Positions 50,196 to 60,685 of a DNA stretch of 64,000 bases are shown here, piece by piece. Position 1 is the stretch's first letter; the number at the start of each line of letters is the position of its first letter. The position numbers were made by a program, and so were the translations under genes. Origin of the DNA: Oscillospiraceae bacterium (GTDB lineage: Bacteria > Bacillota > Clostridia > Oscillospirales > Ruminococcaceae); the NCBI GenBank assembly GCA_017438745.1, contig JAFRUS010000064.1, positions 58,032-122,031 on the forward strand. Reading direction: 5' to 3'. A model generated the notes under the pieces. It was not told where the DNA came from and ran no database searches. It saw nothing but the letters and a program-made list of their open reading frames with translations.

Positions 50196-52856
50196 TTATG
50201 TTAGTGATGAAAGATTGACATCGTCAATATTGATCTGCTCGTTGAGAGCTACGCTTGAAATTCTGTTTGTCGGACTGAAAATAATGACCTGATTTTTTTC
50301 GGAGTATTGTTTCAGAAATTTCAGAAGTTCAGCGACTTTTGATTCGCTTACTCTCAGATAGTAGTCATTGAGAATAACAGGATAGTTCATATTTCCGGAT
50401 GTGATTTCTGCAACGGCGAGACGAAGTGAGAAATAAACTATGTTGCAGGCTGTTGAACTGAGTTTTTCAAATCCGATAATATTCCTGTCCTTGTCGCGTA
50501 CTACGAGCTTGCCGCCCTTGATGGATACTGATGCGTATTTTCCTTTGGTGATCTCTGAAAGGATCTCTGATGTACGTGCCGCAACCTGAGGTGCAAACTT
50601 ATCATGGATGTCTTCAAGAGCATCGTTGTAGGAAGCGATAGCGAGTTTAACGGAATTAAGGTATCCTTCGATCTGGGCGCTGTCGCGCTGGAGACGGTGG
50701 ATCCTGTGTTCAGTATTTGCGACACAGGTGCTGTCGTTGTATCTGATCTTGAGCTTTGTGATCTCGCTTATGTATTCCTCACGGATCCTGCCGTTTTCCC
50801 TTTCAAGTGTATCAGCCATTGTCTGAAGTGACTTTAATTCATCAGGAGTCAGCTTTTTCATCGGCTTGCCGCCGGTGATCCTTGAGATCTTTTCTTTGAT
50901 CTGTTCAGCGCGGATCTTGTTGCTTGCAGCAACCATTCCGGACTTTTCCTTGTTTCCGAGAAGACTGAGTTTTTCACTTAATTTGTCATATTCTTCGAGA
51001 AGAATTATGCTGTCATTGATGAATTTCTCAGCTTCAGAGAAATCTGAAAATTCTTTGACAGGAGAAAGGGAAGAAATAATGGATTTCTGAAGTTCATCGA
51101 TATTCTGTTCATGAAGCTCGATGTTTCTTTCTATGTCGTTGATCTCGGAACGGATCTGATAGAAGATAGGATCAGGTGAAGTGATGTTCTTTTCGCTGCC
51201 TTCCTTGTTGGCGATAAACTGCTTTAAGTTTTCTTCGGAAGTTTTGATCTCAGTTTCGAGAGATTCGAGCTGCTTTTTCAGTGAATTGTCCTTGCGCTTG
51301 ATCTCATCGTATTTGTTCTTCGCAACTGCCACATTTGATACGTAAATGTCACGTTCGGAAGAGCATTCGTTCTTGATGTTTCTGAGTTTGCGTTCTCTTT
51401 CACGGAGCGCGTTTTCATCATAACGGTCGAATTTGGCAACTTTCTTTTCCTTGCCGAGCTTTGCGATGATCGCATAGAGGTCAGTAAAGATAGCAAGACC
51501 AATGATTATTACTGCGATTATATTGGTAAGGAAAATTATAAGCAGAGCGATTTGCACAGCAAGCAGGATTATTGCACCGACAAGATTCTTACTCTTGTTG
51601 TTTACCTTTGTACCGACTGTGTGTCTGGATTCATGAAGTTCAGCCTCAACAGCAGCGATCCTGTTTCTTGACATCTCTTCCTGTTTCATAAGATCGCGTT
51701 CAGCAATTTCGACTTTTTCCTTGGCTTTTGCGAGCTTGTCTTTGAGCTGTTCGCGTTCATTCTTCTTTTCAGTTACCTGAACGTGAAGAGTTCTTATTGT
51801 TTCCTCAGTATTTTCAATACTGCTCTGAAGGCTGATAACGTTCTGAAGTGATGAATTATCGCCCTTCGGAGTATATCTTCCAAGGTCAACACTTAAGTTC
51901 GTTTTTTTCTGGATCTCGGAATCGAGCAGTTTCTTCTGTTTTACGATACGCTTGTAATTTTCGCAGGCCTTGTCAAAAGATTCTCTGTTTTCGAGAATTC
52001 TGGTCTTTTTCAGTGAATCCACAAGCTTGTTGTATTTGTCAGAAGTAGTTTTGAATGAACCTTCGCTGTTTTCGGAACTTTCCTTGAGAAACTCAAGTTC
52101 CTTGATCATTTCCTGAAGCTCAAGGGCTTCATTTATCTTCTGAAGTTTTCTTTTCTGATGATTGAATTTTGCGTAAAGCTCATTGCATCGGTTCTGATGG
52201 TCGAGTTTGTCTTTTTCAATATTTACTGCCTGCCCGAGAGTTTCTTCGAGTTCTGTGATCTCGGCACGCTTTTCTTTCATTGCATAGCTTATACTCTCAC
52301 TGTTTTCAGCGTCACAGTAGCTGTTGAGCCTCTTTGCCACGTCTGGTACTGAAATGGTTTCAGATGAAGTGGAAATAACATTTGAAAGCAGCTTCTGCAT
52401 TGTAAGTCCGTAATTCTTGGCTGAAGCAGGCATGTTGTCGCTCTGGTTCACATAGGAGTTACGTGTAAAAATCTCTTTGTTTACTTTGAAAAGATACTCG
52501 CCCGGTTTGTCACTGTAAGCGAGCTTTTCGGAAGTGCCTTTTGTTTTGTTTGTAAGAACGATGGAATCTTTTCTGTACGTAACTGCATTGAATACTCTTT
52601 CGAGAAGATATTCATCATTTTCATATTCGAACACCATTGATCCGCTTATATCAGATCCGTCAAGCGGAAGGTATTTTTCACGGATATCCTCACGGTAATT
52701 ATTGACCGTACCGTAGAACATTACAATGATGAAGTCCATAACTGCAGTCTTGATATCATTATCAAGTCCGTAAAGATAATTCATTTTATCTCCGACTTTG
52801 AAATCAAGATTACGTATCGTTCCGAATTTCTGAATATGGATCTCTTTAATTTTCAT
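50196..52856 (-). CDS. Membrane YhaN/SbcC-like SMC-type protein with degenerate ATPase motifs
   Basis: 886 residues. The N-terminal start MKIKEIHIQKFGTIRNLDF and long coiled coils (about 185-420, 480-760) match SbcC/YhaN ATPases, and a double membrane stretch lies at about 422-465 (VGAIILLAVQIALLIIFL, IIAVIIIGLAIFTDLYA), as in YhaN. The P-loop is YGLDNDIKTA in place of GxxxxGKS/T, the signature is LSSTACN, Walker B is VILNDYY and the H-loop His is absent (IIFSPTN). ATP hydrolysis is doubtful. It overlaps the nuclease-like gene by 11 bases. Probably a DNA repair or envelope-linked partner of it. Confidence 0.85.
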   Translation of the reverse strand: MKIKEIHIQKFGTIRNLDFKVGDKMNYLYGLDNDIKTAVMDFIIVMFYGTVNNYREDIREKYLPLDGSDISGSMVFEYENDEYLLERVFNAVTYRKDSIVLTNKTKGTSEKLAYSDKPGEYLFKVNKEIFTRNSYVNQSDNMPASAKNYGLTMQKLLSNVISTSSETISVPDVAKRLNSYCDAENSESISYAMKEKRAEITELEETLGQAVNIEKDKLDHQNRCNELYAKFNHQKRKLQKINEALELQEMIKELEFLKESSENSEGSFKTTSDKYNKLVDSLKKTRILENRESFDKACENYKRIVKQKKLLDSEIQKKTNLSVDLGRYTPKGDNSSLQNVISLQSSIENTEETIRTLHVQVTEKKNEREQLKDKLAKAKEKVEIAERDLMKQEEMSRNRIAAVEAELHESRHTVGTKVNNKSKNLVGAIILLAVQIALLIIFLTNIIAVIIIGLAIFTDLYAIIAKLGKEKKVAKFDRYDENALRERERKLRNIKNECSSERDIYVSNVAVAKNKYDEIKRKDNSLKKQLESLETEIKTSEENLKQFIANKEGSEKNITSPDPIFYQIRSEINDIERNIELHEQNIDELQKSIISSLSPVKEFSDFSEAEKFINDSIILLEEYDKLSEKLSLLGNKEKSGMVAASNKIRAEQIKEKISRITGGKPMKKLTPDELKSLQTMADTLERENGRIREEYISEITKLKIRYNDSTCVANTEHRIHRLQRDSAQIEGYLNSVKLAIASYNDALEDIHDKFAPQVAARTSEILSEITKGKYASVSIKGGKLVVRDKDRNIIGFEKLSSTACNIVYFSLRLAVAEITSGNMNYPVILNDYYLRVSESKVAELLKFLKQYSEKNQVIIFSPTNRISSVALNEQINIDDVNLSSLT

Positions 52857-53985
52857 AGAAACTTACCTCACCGTCAAATGCTTTAAGTCCTATGTACAGA
52901 GCGTTTTCGTACTGTTCCTTTTCTTCATCGGAACTGCATGAACTGATTTTTTCAAGCATTTTCTTTACGAAGATACCCTTAAGAGAAAAGTCTGCAGCAA
53001 GATTGCCTATGTCAATATCAGGTCTTGTTCTGTTGGCGACTTTAACGTAATACAGAGTTTCCTCAAGTTCTGTACTGATCTGGTTCACAGCAGGTATAAA
53101 TCCGTCCGGTGTTTTGCCTGTAAGTGAGATCCTGTACAGATTTTCGGTGTATCTTTCGCCGTATTTTTCTTTAAGTGTGTCGTGAATTCTGCCGATTATC
53201 TTGGAATTAGTAGTAAGACTGGTTATATCTACAGAGACGTTTTCAAAGGTTCGGCTTGATGTTTCAACGAAAGCGAGATCGGCACGGTGTTTATAAATAT
53301 AGCCGGTATAAACTCCCTTTTTGCCGCATTCATCAAATCCGCTTCCGTCAGGTGTTCCTGAATAGGCGTAAGATGTCATGCCGGCTCTGAGTACGGGGGT
53401 AGCGCCGTGGAAATGTCCCAGGGCGACGTAGTCAAAGCCTGAATTTTCAATGTCCTTAACTGAAATAGGATTGTACCTGCCTGATTTCTCATCATTTACG
53501 AGTTCACCGTGGTAAACAAGAATGTTGATCATTTTATCGTCGGGAGCTTTAATATCTTTTCCGCATCCGTCCTGATAGCTTCCAAGGAATGATGAACCGC
53601 AGATTCTGAGATTTTTGCCCGGAAACTCAAGCAAGGTAAATTTTTTGAATATGATATTTACGTTCGGAGACCAGTCATCGTCGCTGTAAGGCGAATCAAC
53701 GGCGAAGTAATCGTGGTTTCCGGCAGCAATAACAACAATTGTTTCCGGTATGGATGCAAATGCGTTCTTTACTTCGGTCAGTGCAGCTGAGTCGATGTGA
53801 TTGCTGTCAAAAAGGTCGCCTGCAATGATTAGAAGTTCGATACCCTGACCTGAACAGATCTTGGTGATCTTCTTCAGTGTGTTAAGTATTTCGGCCTGTC
53901 TTGAAGCAGCATTGTTTTTCAGAAACGAAAGCTCTGCACCAATATGAAGGTCTGCGCAATGCAGTATTTTTACTCGGTCATTCAT
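52846..53985 (-). CDS. SbcD/YhaO-like metallophosphoesterase
   Basis: 379 residues. Calcineurin-like nuclease motifs in order: HCADLHIGAEL, IAGDLFDS, AAGNHD, VYHGEL, LGHFHGAT. These are the Mn-binding residues of SbcD/Mre11. No membrane segment. Together with the SMC-like gene it resembles the YhaO-YhaN pair. First gene of the two, from the promoter at 54030-54058. Confidence 0.92.
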   Translation of the reverse strand: MNDRVKILHCADLHIGAELSFLKNNAASRQAEILNTLKKITKICSGQGIELLIIAGDLFDSNHIDSAALTEVKNAFASIPETIVVIAAGNHDYFAVDSPYSDDDWSPNVNIIFKKFTLLEFPGKNLRICGSSFLGSYQDGCGKDIKAPDDKMINILVYHGELVNDEKSGRYNPISVKDIENSGFDYVALGHFHGATPVLRAGMTSYAYSGTPDGSGFDECGKKGVYTGYIYKHRADLAFVETSSRTFENVSVDITSLTTNSKIIGRIHDTLKEKYGERYTENLYRISLTGKTPDGFIPAVNQISTELEETLYYVKVANRTRPDIDIGNLAADFSLKGIFVKKMLEKISSCSSDEEKEQYENALYIGLKAFDGEVSFYEN

Positions 53986-54029
53986 TAAAAATAAACTCCT
54001 TCATAAAGTATATTTTTTTACTATATATA

Positions 54030-54058
54030 ATTATAGCATGATTTAGCAAAATAGTAAA
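54030..54058 (-). promoter_or_regulatory. Promoter of the YhaO/YhaN-like operon
   Basis: Minus strand TTTACT (54058-54053), 17-base spacer, TATAAT (54035-54030). Confidence 0.65.
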
Positions 54059-54185
54059 GGATTTATGAACAGATGTTGATATAAAATTAACGTCATTTAT
54101 CAGTGATTATGCCGAATATTTAATTAAACATACAACTTAAGTTAAGTTCAACGTTATTTGTATGGTTCTGAGCTTTTATTTCCTA

Positions 54186-54214
54186 TTGTGTTAAGGCTAA
54201 AAAAATGCTATAAT
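54186..54214 (+). promoter_or_regulatory. Promoter of recJ-rel-MBL-hemZ
   Basis: TTGTGT (54186-54191), 17-base spacer, TATAAT (54209-54214). It lies inside a longer open frame that begins at 54158, which argues for the recJ start at 54266. Confidence 0.7.
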
Positions 54215-54265
54215 ATAAGGTATATTAAATTCAGAACGATCGTTACAGGAGAGATATTTAAGAGT

Positions 54266-56320
54266 ATGAAGAAATGGATAATAGGAGATCCGGATACGAA
54301 AATTGCCGGAAAGATCTCCTCAGGAAGTGATCTGACGCCTCTTTGTGCGGAAGTGCTTGTTTCAAGAGGTATAACAGATCTTAAAGCAGCTGCTGAACTT
54401 ATCAGGGCAGATTCACTGGAATCACCTTATCAGATCAAGGATATGGAAAAAGCAGCTGAAATAATCAATGCTGCAGCCGCAGAGGGAAAAAGGATCTGTA
54501 TTTACGGAGACTATGACTGCGACGGCATCACATCCACAGTCATGCTCTACTCATATCTTGAATGTATCGGCGCGGATGTAACCTATTACATCCCGGAACG
54601 TTCCGAAGGGTACGGACTTAACGAAAATTCGGTACGCACGCTGGCAGAACAGGGAACAGAACTTATCATTACCGTAGATAACGGTATTTCCGCCATAGAG
54701 GAAGCAAAGCTTATAAAAGAACTTGGTATGGATCTTGTTATTACGGACCATCACCAGCCGGGGGACGAGATACCGGATGCGCTTGCTGTTGTTGATCCTC
54801 ATCAGAAGGACTGTCCTTCATCTTTCAAATATCTCTGCGGAGCAGGCGTTGTGCTGAAGCTTATTGCCGCAATGGAAGGAGGAGACTATGACAGCGTTCT
54901 CGAACAGTTCGGAGATCTTGCTGCGATAGGAACGATAGCAGATATCGTTTCCCTGACCGGCGAAAACAGGTTCATCGTTGAAAACGGACTGCTCATGATA
55001 AGAAATACGGAGCGCTGCGGACTTATAGAACTTATGAGAATTGCAGGCCTGATGAATGAAAACGGTGAATGCAGGCCGATATCGTCGGAATCAGTTGCCT
55101 TTGCAATTGCACCGAGACTGAACGCCTCGGGAAGATTTGGCTCACCTGTACAGGCGTTTGACCTGCTTATGTGTGATGATCCTGATGAAGCCGTTGAAAT
55201 GGCTGAAAAGCTCAATTCACTTAACGAGGAACGCAAGCAGGCCGAGGAGAAGATAACGTCCTCGATTTTTGAACAGATAAACGAAAGACCTGAGCTCCTT
55301 TCACAGCGTGTGCTTGTTTTCTGCGGTGAAAACTGGCATCACGGAGTTATCGGCATAGTTGCTTCAAAACTGCTTGAAAAGTACGGAAAACCGTGCTTTG
55401 TAATAACTACAGAAGGCGAAAGCGCAAGAGGTTCTGCCAGAGCCTTCGGTGATTTTTCAGTTTTTGAATGCCTTACATCCTGCGAGGACATCCTTACAAA
55501 ATTCGGCGGACACAAAGGTGCCGGAGGATTCTCTCTCAAGGCTTCTGATACTGAGGTCTTCAGAAACAGACTTCAGGAATATGCGGCAACTGCCCATGAG
55601 GTAATGCCGGTGTATGTTCTTAAGGCTGAAAAGGTACTTAAACCTGCCGACATCACTGTAAAAAATGTTTCCGGTCTTGGTATACTCGAACCTTTCGGTC
55701 AGGATAACGAAAAACCGTATTTTGCGATTGCCGGAGCGATCATCGATGATGTCATTCCGCTTTCAGGCGGCGCACATACAAAGCTTAAGCTCAATTACGG
55801 CGGAACTTTCTTCTACGCGCTGATGTTCAGAACGAACACGGAGGAAATGAAGTCACTGAAAGGACAGAAATACGATTTCATTGTTTCTCTCGGTATCAAC
55901 AGTTTCCGCGGAAACGAAACAGTTGATCTTCAGGTGGCTGACATGAGAAAGAGCGGTATCAATCAGAACAGTTTCTTCGCTGCGGAAGATGCCTATGAAA
56001 AATTCAGGAGAAGTGAACCGCTTCCGGAAGCCTACTATCGCCGTATGACACCGGAACGAAATGAACTCATCAAAGTGTATACAGCACTTTCAGACAAGGA
56101 TATTATGACAGAACAGCTCTACATGAAGAGCGACCCTGCTTCAATAAATATTTGCAAACTCAGGATTTGTCTTGATGTTTTCAGCGAACTTGGTCTTATC
56201 AAAATGGACTACGCTGCAGACAAGTCACACAGACTTGTGGTTGATAAGAAGTCAAATCTTGAAGACTCAGAAATTTTAAGGGGGCTTAGAAGCAAATGGA
56301 AAACCAAAGCTGCACAATAA
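54266..56320 (+). CDS. recJ: Single-stranded-DNA exonuclease RecJ
   Basis: 684 residues from ATG 54266 (ACAGGAGA upstream). DHH-DHHA1 nuclease: GDYDCDGITSTVML, DNGISA, TDHHQPG, AIAPRLNASGRFGSP, and FGGHKGAGGFSLK in DHHA1; an OB fold follows. Degrades 5' single-stranded ends in recombination and mismatch repair. The C-terminal 100 residues are an added helical domain, as in other Clostridia. Overlaps the rel start by 25 bases. Confidence 0.95.
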   Translation: MKKWIIGDPDTKIAGKISSGSDLTPLCAEVLVSRGITDLKAAAELIRADSLESPYQIKDMEKAAEIINAAAAEGKRICIYGDYDCDGITSTVMLYSYLECIGADVTYYIPERSEGYGLNENSVRTLAEQGTELIITVDNGISAIEEAKLIKELGMDLVITDHHQPGDEIPDALAVVDPHQKDCPSSFKYLCGAGVVLKLIAAMEGGDYDSVLEQFGDLAAIGTIADIVSLTGENRFIVENGLLMIRNTERCGLIELMRIAGLMNENGECRPISSESVAFAIAPRLNASGRFGSPVQAFDLLMCDDPDEAVEMAEKLNSLNEERKQAEEKITSSIFEQINERPELLSQRVLVFCGENWHHGVIGIVASKLLEKYGKPCFVITTEGESARGSARAFGDFSVFECLTSCEDILTKFGGHKGAGGFSLKASDTEVFRNRLQEYAATAHEVMPVYVLKAEKVLKPADITVKNVSGLGILEPFGQDNEKPYFAIAGAIIDDVIPLSGGAHTKLKLNYGGTFFYALMFRTNTEEMKSLKGQKYDFIVSLGINSFRGNETVDLQVADMRKSGINQNSFFAAEDAYEKFRRSEPLPEAYYRRMTPERNELIKVYTALSDKDIMTEQLYMKSDPASINICKLRICLDVFSELGLIKMDYAADKSHRLVVDKKSNLEDSEILRGLRSKWKTKAAQ

Positions 56321-58497
56321 ACATGGTCATACAGAAGATCCTCGACGAGGAAAAGCAGTATGACATGAGTAAAATAATTTCTGCCTACGAATTTGCTGAA
56401 AAAGCACACGAGGGTCAGAAAAGAACATCAGGTGAGCCGTACATCGTTCATCCTGTTTCAGTTGCCTACATTCTTCTTGAACTCGGTATGGATACCGATA
56501 CTATCTGTGCGGCAATGCTTCACGACGTTGTTGAAGATACAGATGCCACCCTTGAAGATATACAGAAAAAATTCGGTCAGGATGTTGCGTGTCTTGTCGA
56601 CGGCGTAACAAAGCTCTCAAAAGCTCCTATTTTCAATCAGGACGAGCAGCTCGCGGAAAACGTAAGAAAAATTCTTCTTGCCATGTCACGCGACATCAGA
56701 GTAATGCTCATCAAGCTCTGCGACCGTCTTCACAACATGCGTACACTCGCATGCCGACCGGGTGCAAAGCAGAGAAAAGCAGCGCTTGAAACAATGAATA
56801 TCTACGCTCCTATCGCACACAGGCTCGGTATCAAGTCCATAAAGGACGAGCTTGAGGATCTTGCGTTCCATTACCTTGATCCGTATGCATATTCCGAGAT
56901 CGAGCATATCCTTGAGATCAAGAAGGATGAGCGTGATCTGTTCATCGCAAAGATCAAGGAAAAGATATCCGAGCGTTTCAAGAGCGAGAATTTCAAGAGA
57001 CCGCCGCAGATCGACGGACGAGTAAAAAGTATTTACGGTATCTACAAGAAGATATATATCAACAGAAAGAGCATCGAGGAAGTTTACGACAAGTATGCTG
57101 TACGAATCATCGTGGACACTCAGCTCGAATGCTACAACGTTCTCGGTATCATCCACGAGATGTTCCGTCCTATCCCTAACCGTTTCAAGGACTACATCTC
57201 CACACCGAAGGCAAATATGTACCAGTCGCTCCACACATCCGTTATCAGCAAGGAAGGTATCACTTTCGAAGTTCAGATAAGAACCTGGGAGATGCATCAG
57301 GTTGCTGAATACGGTATCGCTGCTCACTGGAAGTACAAGGAAGGTATCCAGAGCCGCGACAAGATGGAAAGCAGACTCGCATGGATACGTCAGGTGCTTG
57401 AAGCACAGCAGGTTACTGATGACGTCGAGGAAATCGTTCGTATCATCAAGACTGACCTTACTTCAGATGACATAACTGTATTCACGCCGAAGGCGGATTC
57501 ATTCACCCTTCCGGTTGACTCAACGGTAATCGACTTTGCCTACCGTGTTCATACTCAGATAGGTCACAGAATGATCGGTGCCAAGGTGGACGGAAAGATC
57601 GTTCCGCTTGACTACAAGCTTTCCACGGGCGATATCATCGAGATCCAGACCTCAAAGGACGAGAGCCGCGGACCGAACCGTTCATGGCTTGAAATCGCCA
57701 AGACAAATGAAGCGAAGGCCAAGATACGTGCCTGGTTCAAGAAGGAATGCCGTGAGGAGAACATCGTTCAGGGTAAGGCTGAACTCGAAAAGGAATTCAG
57801 ACACTACAGAATGACTGTTCCGGAAGAGGATATCGGCATGCTCCTTGCAGATGACCTCAAGCGTCACAACTGCGAAACTCTTGATGACTTCTATGCTGCT
57901 ATCGGCTACGGCGGTGTAGTTCTTCCGAAGATGATGCAGCGATTAAAGGAGAACTACGACAAGATCTACCGCAAACCTGAGGAAACCGATGAGATCGTTC
58001 CTACAAAGACCATCAGCAAGAACGACAGCGGTGTTATCCTTGAAGATGACCTTAAGGATCTGCCGGTAAGATTCTCAAGATGCTGCAATCCGCTGCCGGG
58101 CGATGATATAATCGGATATATCACAAGAGGCCGCGGAGTATCAGTTCACCGCACAAACTGTCCTCATTACAGGGCATCCGTAATGGAACCGGAGAACAGA
58201 GACCGCTGGAAAAAGGTAACCTGGGCAAAGACTCCGAAGTCTGCGTTCTATTCCGAGATCGACGTTCTCGCAATAGACTCAACAGGACTTCTTGTTCACG
58301 TGGCTTCAGCAGTTGCGGAATCCAAGGTGCCTATCTATAACTCGACATCGAGAAGAATAAAGAACGGCAATGCTGAGATAAGACTTACCATTTCGGTTAC
58401 AGGCAAGGAACAGCTCAACGCTCTTATCAACAGGATTCAGAAGATCCACGACGTTATTTCAGTTACAAAAATCGAAGGTGGTAAAGTAGATGATTAA
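56296..58497 (+). CDS. rel: Bifunctional (p)ppGpp synthetase/hydrolase
   Basis: 733 residues. HD hydrolase domain (HDVVEDTDATL, about 75-86), synthetase domain with YQSLHTSVI and RVKSIYGIYKK, TGS domain (ITVFTPKADSFTLPVDST), a zinc-finger-like segment (RCCNPLPGDD) and a C-terminal ACT domain, the full Rel order. Makes and degrades the stringent-response alarmone. Start at 56296 has GGGGG upstream. The gene overlaps recJ by 25 bases and MBL by 8, so it is in an operon. Confidence 0.97.
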   Translation: MENQSCTINMVIQKILDEEKQYDMSKIISAYEFAEKAHEGQKRTSGEPYIVHPVSVAYILLELGMDTDTICAAMLHDVVEDTDATLEDIQKKFGQDVACLVDGVTKLSKAPIFNQDEQLAENVRKILLAMSRDIRVMLIKLCDRLHNMRTLACRPGAKQRKAALETMNIYAPIAHRLGIKSIKDELEDLAFHYLDPYAYSEIEHILEIKKDERDLFIAKIKEKISERFKSENFKRPPQIDGRVKSIYGIYKKIYINRKSIEEVYDKYAVRIIVDTQLECYNVLGIIHEMFRPIPNRFKDYISTPKANMYQSLHTSVISKEGITFEVQIRTWEMHQVAEYGIAAHWKYKEGIQSRDKMESRLAWIRQVLEAQQVTDDVEEIVRIIKTDLTSDDITVFTPKADSFTLPVDSTVIDFAYRVHTQIGHRMIGAKVDGKIVPLDYKLSTGDIIEIQTSKDESRGPNRSWLEIAKTNEAKAKIRAWFKKECREENIVQGKAELEKEFRHYRMTVPEEDIGMLLADDLKRHNCETLDDFYAAIGYGGVVLPKMMQRLKENYDKIYRKPEETDEIVPTKTISKNDSGVILEDDLKDLPVRFSRCCNPLPGDDIIGYITRGRGVSVHRTNCPHYRASVMEPENRDRWKKVTWAKTPKSAFYSEIDVLAIDSTGLLVHVASAVAESKVPIYNSTSRRIKNGNAEIRLTISVTGKEQLNALINRIQKIHDVISVTKIEGGKVDD

Positions 58498-59119
58498 ATT
58501 AAGCTCCCATATGTTCGGGTATTTCTTTCAGGCGAACAGCTACATCGGGGTAAATGAAAAAGGTGAAGCTTTTGCCGTGGATATCGGGGGAGAGGCAGAA
58601 CGTTTTCTGAAATATCTTGAAGAAAATGATCTGAAACTTAAGATGATCCTTCTTACTCACGGGCATTTCGATCATATAAGAGGGGTTGCGGAAGTTGCTG
58701 AAAAGACCGGCGCAAAGGTGTACATCCATTCTGAGGATGCGTCAATGCTTACTGATCCGGAAGCTTCACTTGCACGTTTTGTCGGTGGTACGGAGTTTAA
58801 GGCATGGAATGACTTTACGGAAGTGAAGGACGGCGATGTTATTGATTTTGACGGCACTGCCATTAAAGTTATCCACACACCGGGACATACAAAGGGAAGT
58901 GTCTGCTACGTTTTCGATGACGTTATCCTTTCAGGTGACACGCTTTTCCGCGGATCCGTGGGAAGAACGGATTTTCCGGGCGGAAGCCATTCCGAGATAT
59001 TAAAGTCTCTTGACAAGCTGGCTGCTCTTGCAGATAACGGTGACTACAAGGTTTATCCCGGACACAACGAGGAGACCACTCTTTCAGATGAGATGAAATA
59101 CAATCCGTATTTTGGGTGA
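58490..59119 (+). CDS. Metallo-beta-lactamase-fold hydrolase (YqgX-like)
   Basis: 209 residues, cytoplasmic. Zinc motif THGHFDHIRG (about residues 56-65), then HTPGHTKGS and SGDTLFRGSVGRTDF with the bridging Asp, and a last YPGHNEETT His. The short size without the glyoxalase II C-terminal domain fits YqgX-like hydrolases. Substrate unknown (thioester or persulfide are possible). Lies between rel and hemZ, as in many Clostridia. Confidence 0.92.
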   Translation: MIKLSSHMFGYFFQANSYIGVNEKGEAFAVDIGGEAERFLKYLEENDLKLKMILLTHGHFDHIRGVAEVAEKTGAKVYIHSEDASMLTDPEASLARFVGGTEFKAWNDFTEVKDGDVIDFDGTAIKVIHTPGHTKGSVCYVFDDVILSGDTLFRGSVGRTDFPGGSHSEILKSLDKLAALADNGDYKVYPGHNEETTLSDEMKYNPYFG

Positions 59120-59127
59120 TAAGTCAG

Positions 59128-60582
59128 ATGACGATTATACTTGATAATAATACTTATAAATACGAAACAGAAGCAACAGTCAAGCTTTTCATTCCTGCTG
59201 TGCGTTTTGAGTTTCTCTATGATGAACATGATGCCGAAGGCGATGTCATCATAACGAGAATGAAAAAATGCTCCCGGTACGTATATTTTTACGCGTACAT
59301 CAGGGAAAACGGCAGAGTAATGAGAAGTGCGTGCAGGACTGAAACAGGTAAGTTCGACGTTAAGGACGGCGAATTTACCATGTGCAGACTTCTGTTTCTT
59401 TTACTTTGCCGTTTTTACGGAATTAAACCTAAGTGGGGACTTCTTACCGGAATAAGACCGGTCAAGAAGGTAAATCTCATGCTTAAGGAAGGCTTGAATG
59501 AAAGCGGGATAAGAAAGGAATTTACCGAAAAGTTCTTTGTTTCTGAAGAAAAGACGGACATCGCATGGCGTACAGCTATGGTTCAGAAACCGCTTATCGG
59601 TGACTTTGAAAGAAAGACTGTAAGCATCTATGTTTCGGTGCCGTTCTGTCCGACCCGCTGCAGTTACTGTTCCTTCGTTTCGCATTCCATGGAAAGCGCA
59701 TACAAGCTCATTCCTGAATATCTCGATTATCTGTGCCGCGAGCTTGAAATACTCGGTGAGATAGTTGATACTTACGGGCTGAAGATCGATACCGTCTACT
59801 ACGGCGGAGGAACGCCGACTTCGATAACCGCTGATCAGCTTCATAAGATCATGAAGAAAACGGCGGAATGTTTTGATCTTTCAAAAATACGTGAATACAA
59901 TGTTGAAGCAGGTCGTGCCGATACCATTACCGAAGAAAAACTTGCAGTAATAAAGGAAATGGGTGCAACCAGAATCTCGGTAAATCCGCAGACACTTAAC
60001 AATGAAGTGCTTAAGACTATCGGGCGAAAGGGTACTGCCGAGGAAGTTCTTGAAGCCTTTGCGGCAGCGAGAAAGCTTGGCTTTGACAACATAAACATGG
60101 ATCTTATAGCAGGTCTTCCGACTGACAGTTTCGAGAGCTTTAAGAGCACTCTTGACAGGATAATTGCTCTTGATCCTGACGGTATCACGGTTCACGCTCT
60201 TACACTTAAAAGATCTGCAGGACTCTATCAGGACGGCAGGGAGAACATAAAAAATCCGGCGTCAATGATGGTTGACTATGCTATAGATGAGCTTATAAAG
60301 CACGGTTATGATCCGTATTACATGTACCGTCAGAAAAATACCATCGACGGACTTGAAAATATCGGTTACGCGAAAAGCGGCAAGGGTTCACTCTACAATA
60401 TCTACATCATGGACGAGACTCAGACTATTCTCGGTGCAGGATGTGCGGCATCAACCAAGCTTGTTGACGAGAACAACTACATAAGCAGGGTAATGAACTA
60501 CAAGTTCCCTTACGAGTACATAAGAAGATTTGACGAGCTTATGAAGAAAAAGGATGAAATAAGGGAGTTCTTTGAAAAATAA
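59128..60582 (+). CDS. hemZ: HemZ-like radical SAM protein
   Basis: 484 residues from the ATG at 59128 (GGGTGAT 7 bases upstream); a GTG at 59116 would overlap the MBL stop by 4 bases and add four residues. The radical-SAM cysteines are in CPTRCSYCSF, followed by YYGGGTPTS and ISVNPQTLN, with the HemN-type C-terminal helix (GAGCAAS). HemZ-like proteins oxidise coproporphyrinogen III without oxygen or act on other tetrapyrroles; here the true reaction is uncertain. Last gene of the recJ-rel cluster. Confidence 0.92.
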   Translation: MTIILDNNTYKYETEATVKLFIPAVRFEFLYDEHDAEGDVIITRMKKCSRYVYFYAYIRENGRVMRSACRTETGKFDVKDGEFTMCRLLFLLLCRFYGIKPKWGLLTGIRPVKKVNLMLKEGLNESGIRKEFTEKFFVSEEKTDIAWRTAMVQKPLIGDFERKTVSIYVSVPFCPTRCSYCSFVSHSMESAYKLIPEYLDYLCRELEILGEIVDTYGLKIDTVYYGGGTPTSITADQLHKIMKKTAECFDLSKIREYNVEAGRADTITEEKLAVIKEMGATRISVNPQTLNNEVLKTIGRKGTAEEVLEAFAAARKLGFDNINMDLIAGLPTDSFESFKSTLDRIIALDPDGITVHALTLKRSAGLYQDGRENIKNPASMMVDYAIDELIKHGYDPYYMYRQKNTIDGLENIGYAKSGKGSLYNIYIMDETQTILGAGCAASTKLVDENNYISRVMNYKFPYEYIRRFDELMKKKDEIREFFEK

Positions 60583-60685
60583 AAAATTGATAATCAGTGA
60601 CAGCTGATCTGTAAAGTGCTGTAATATAAGCGATTACACTGATCAGTTTATCCGGATATATCAGACGTAATACATTGGAGGAACG

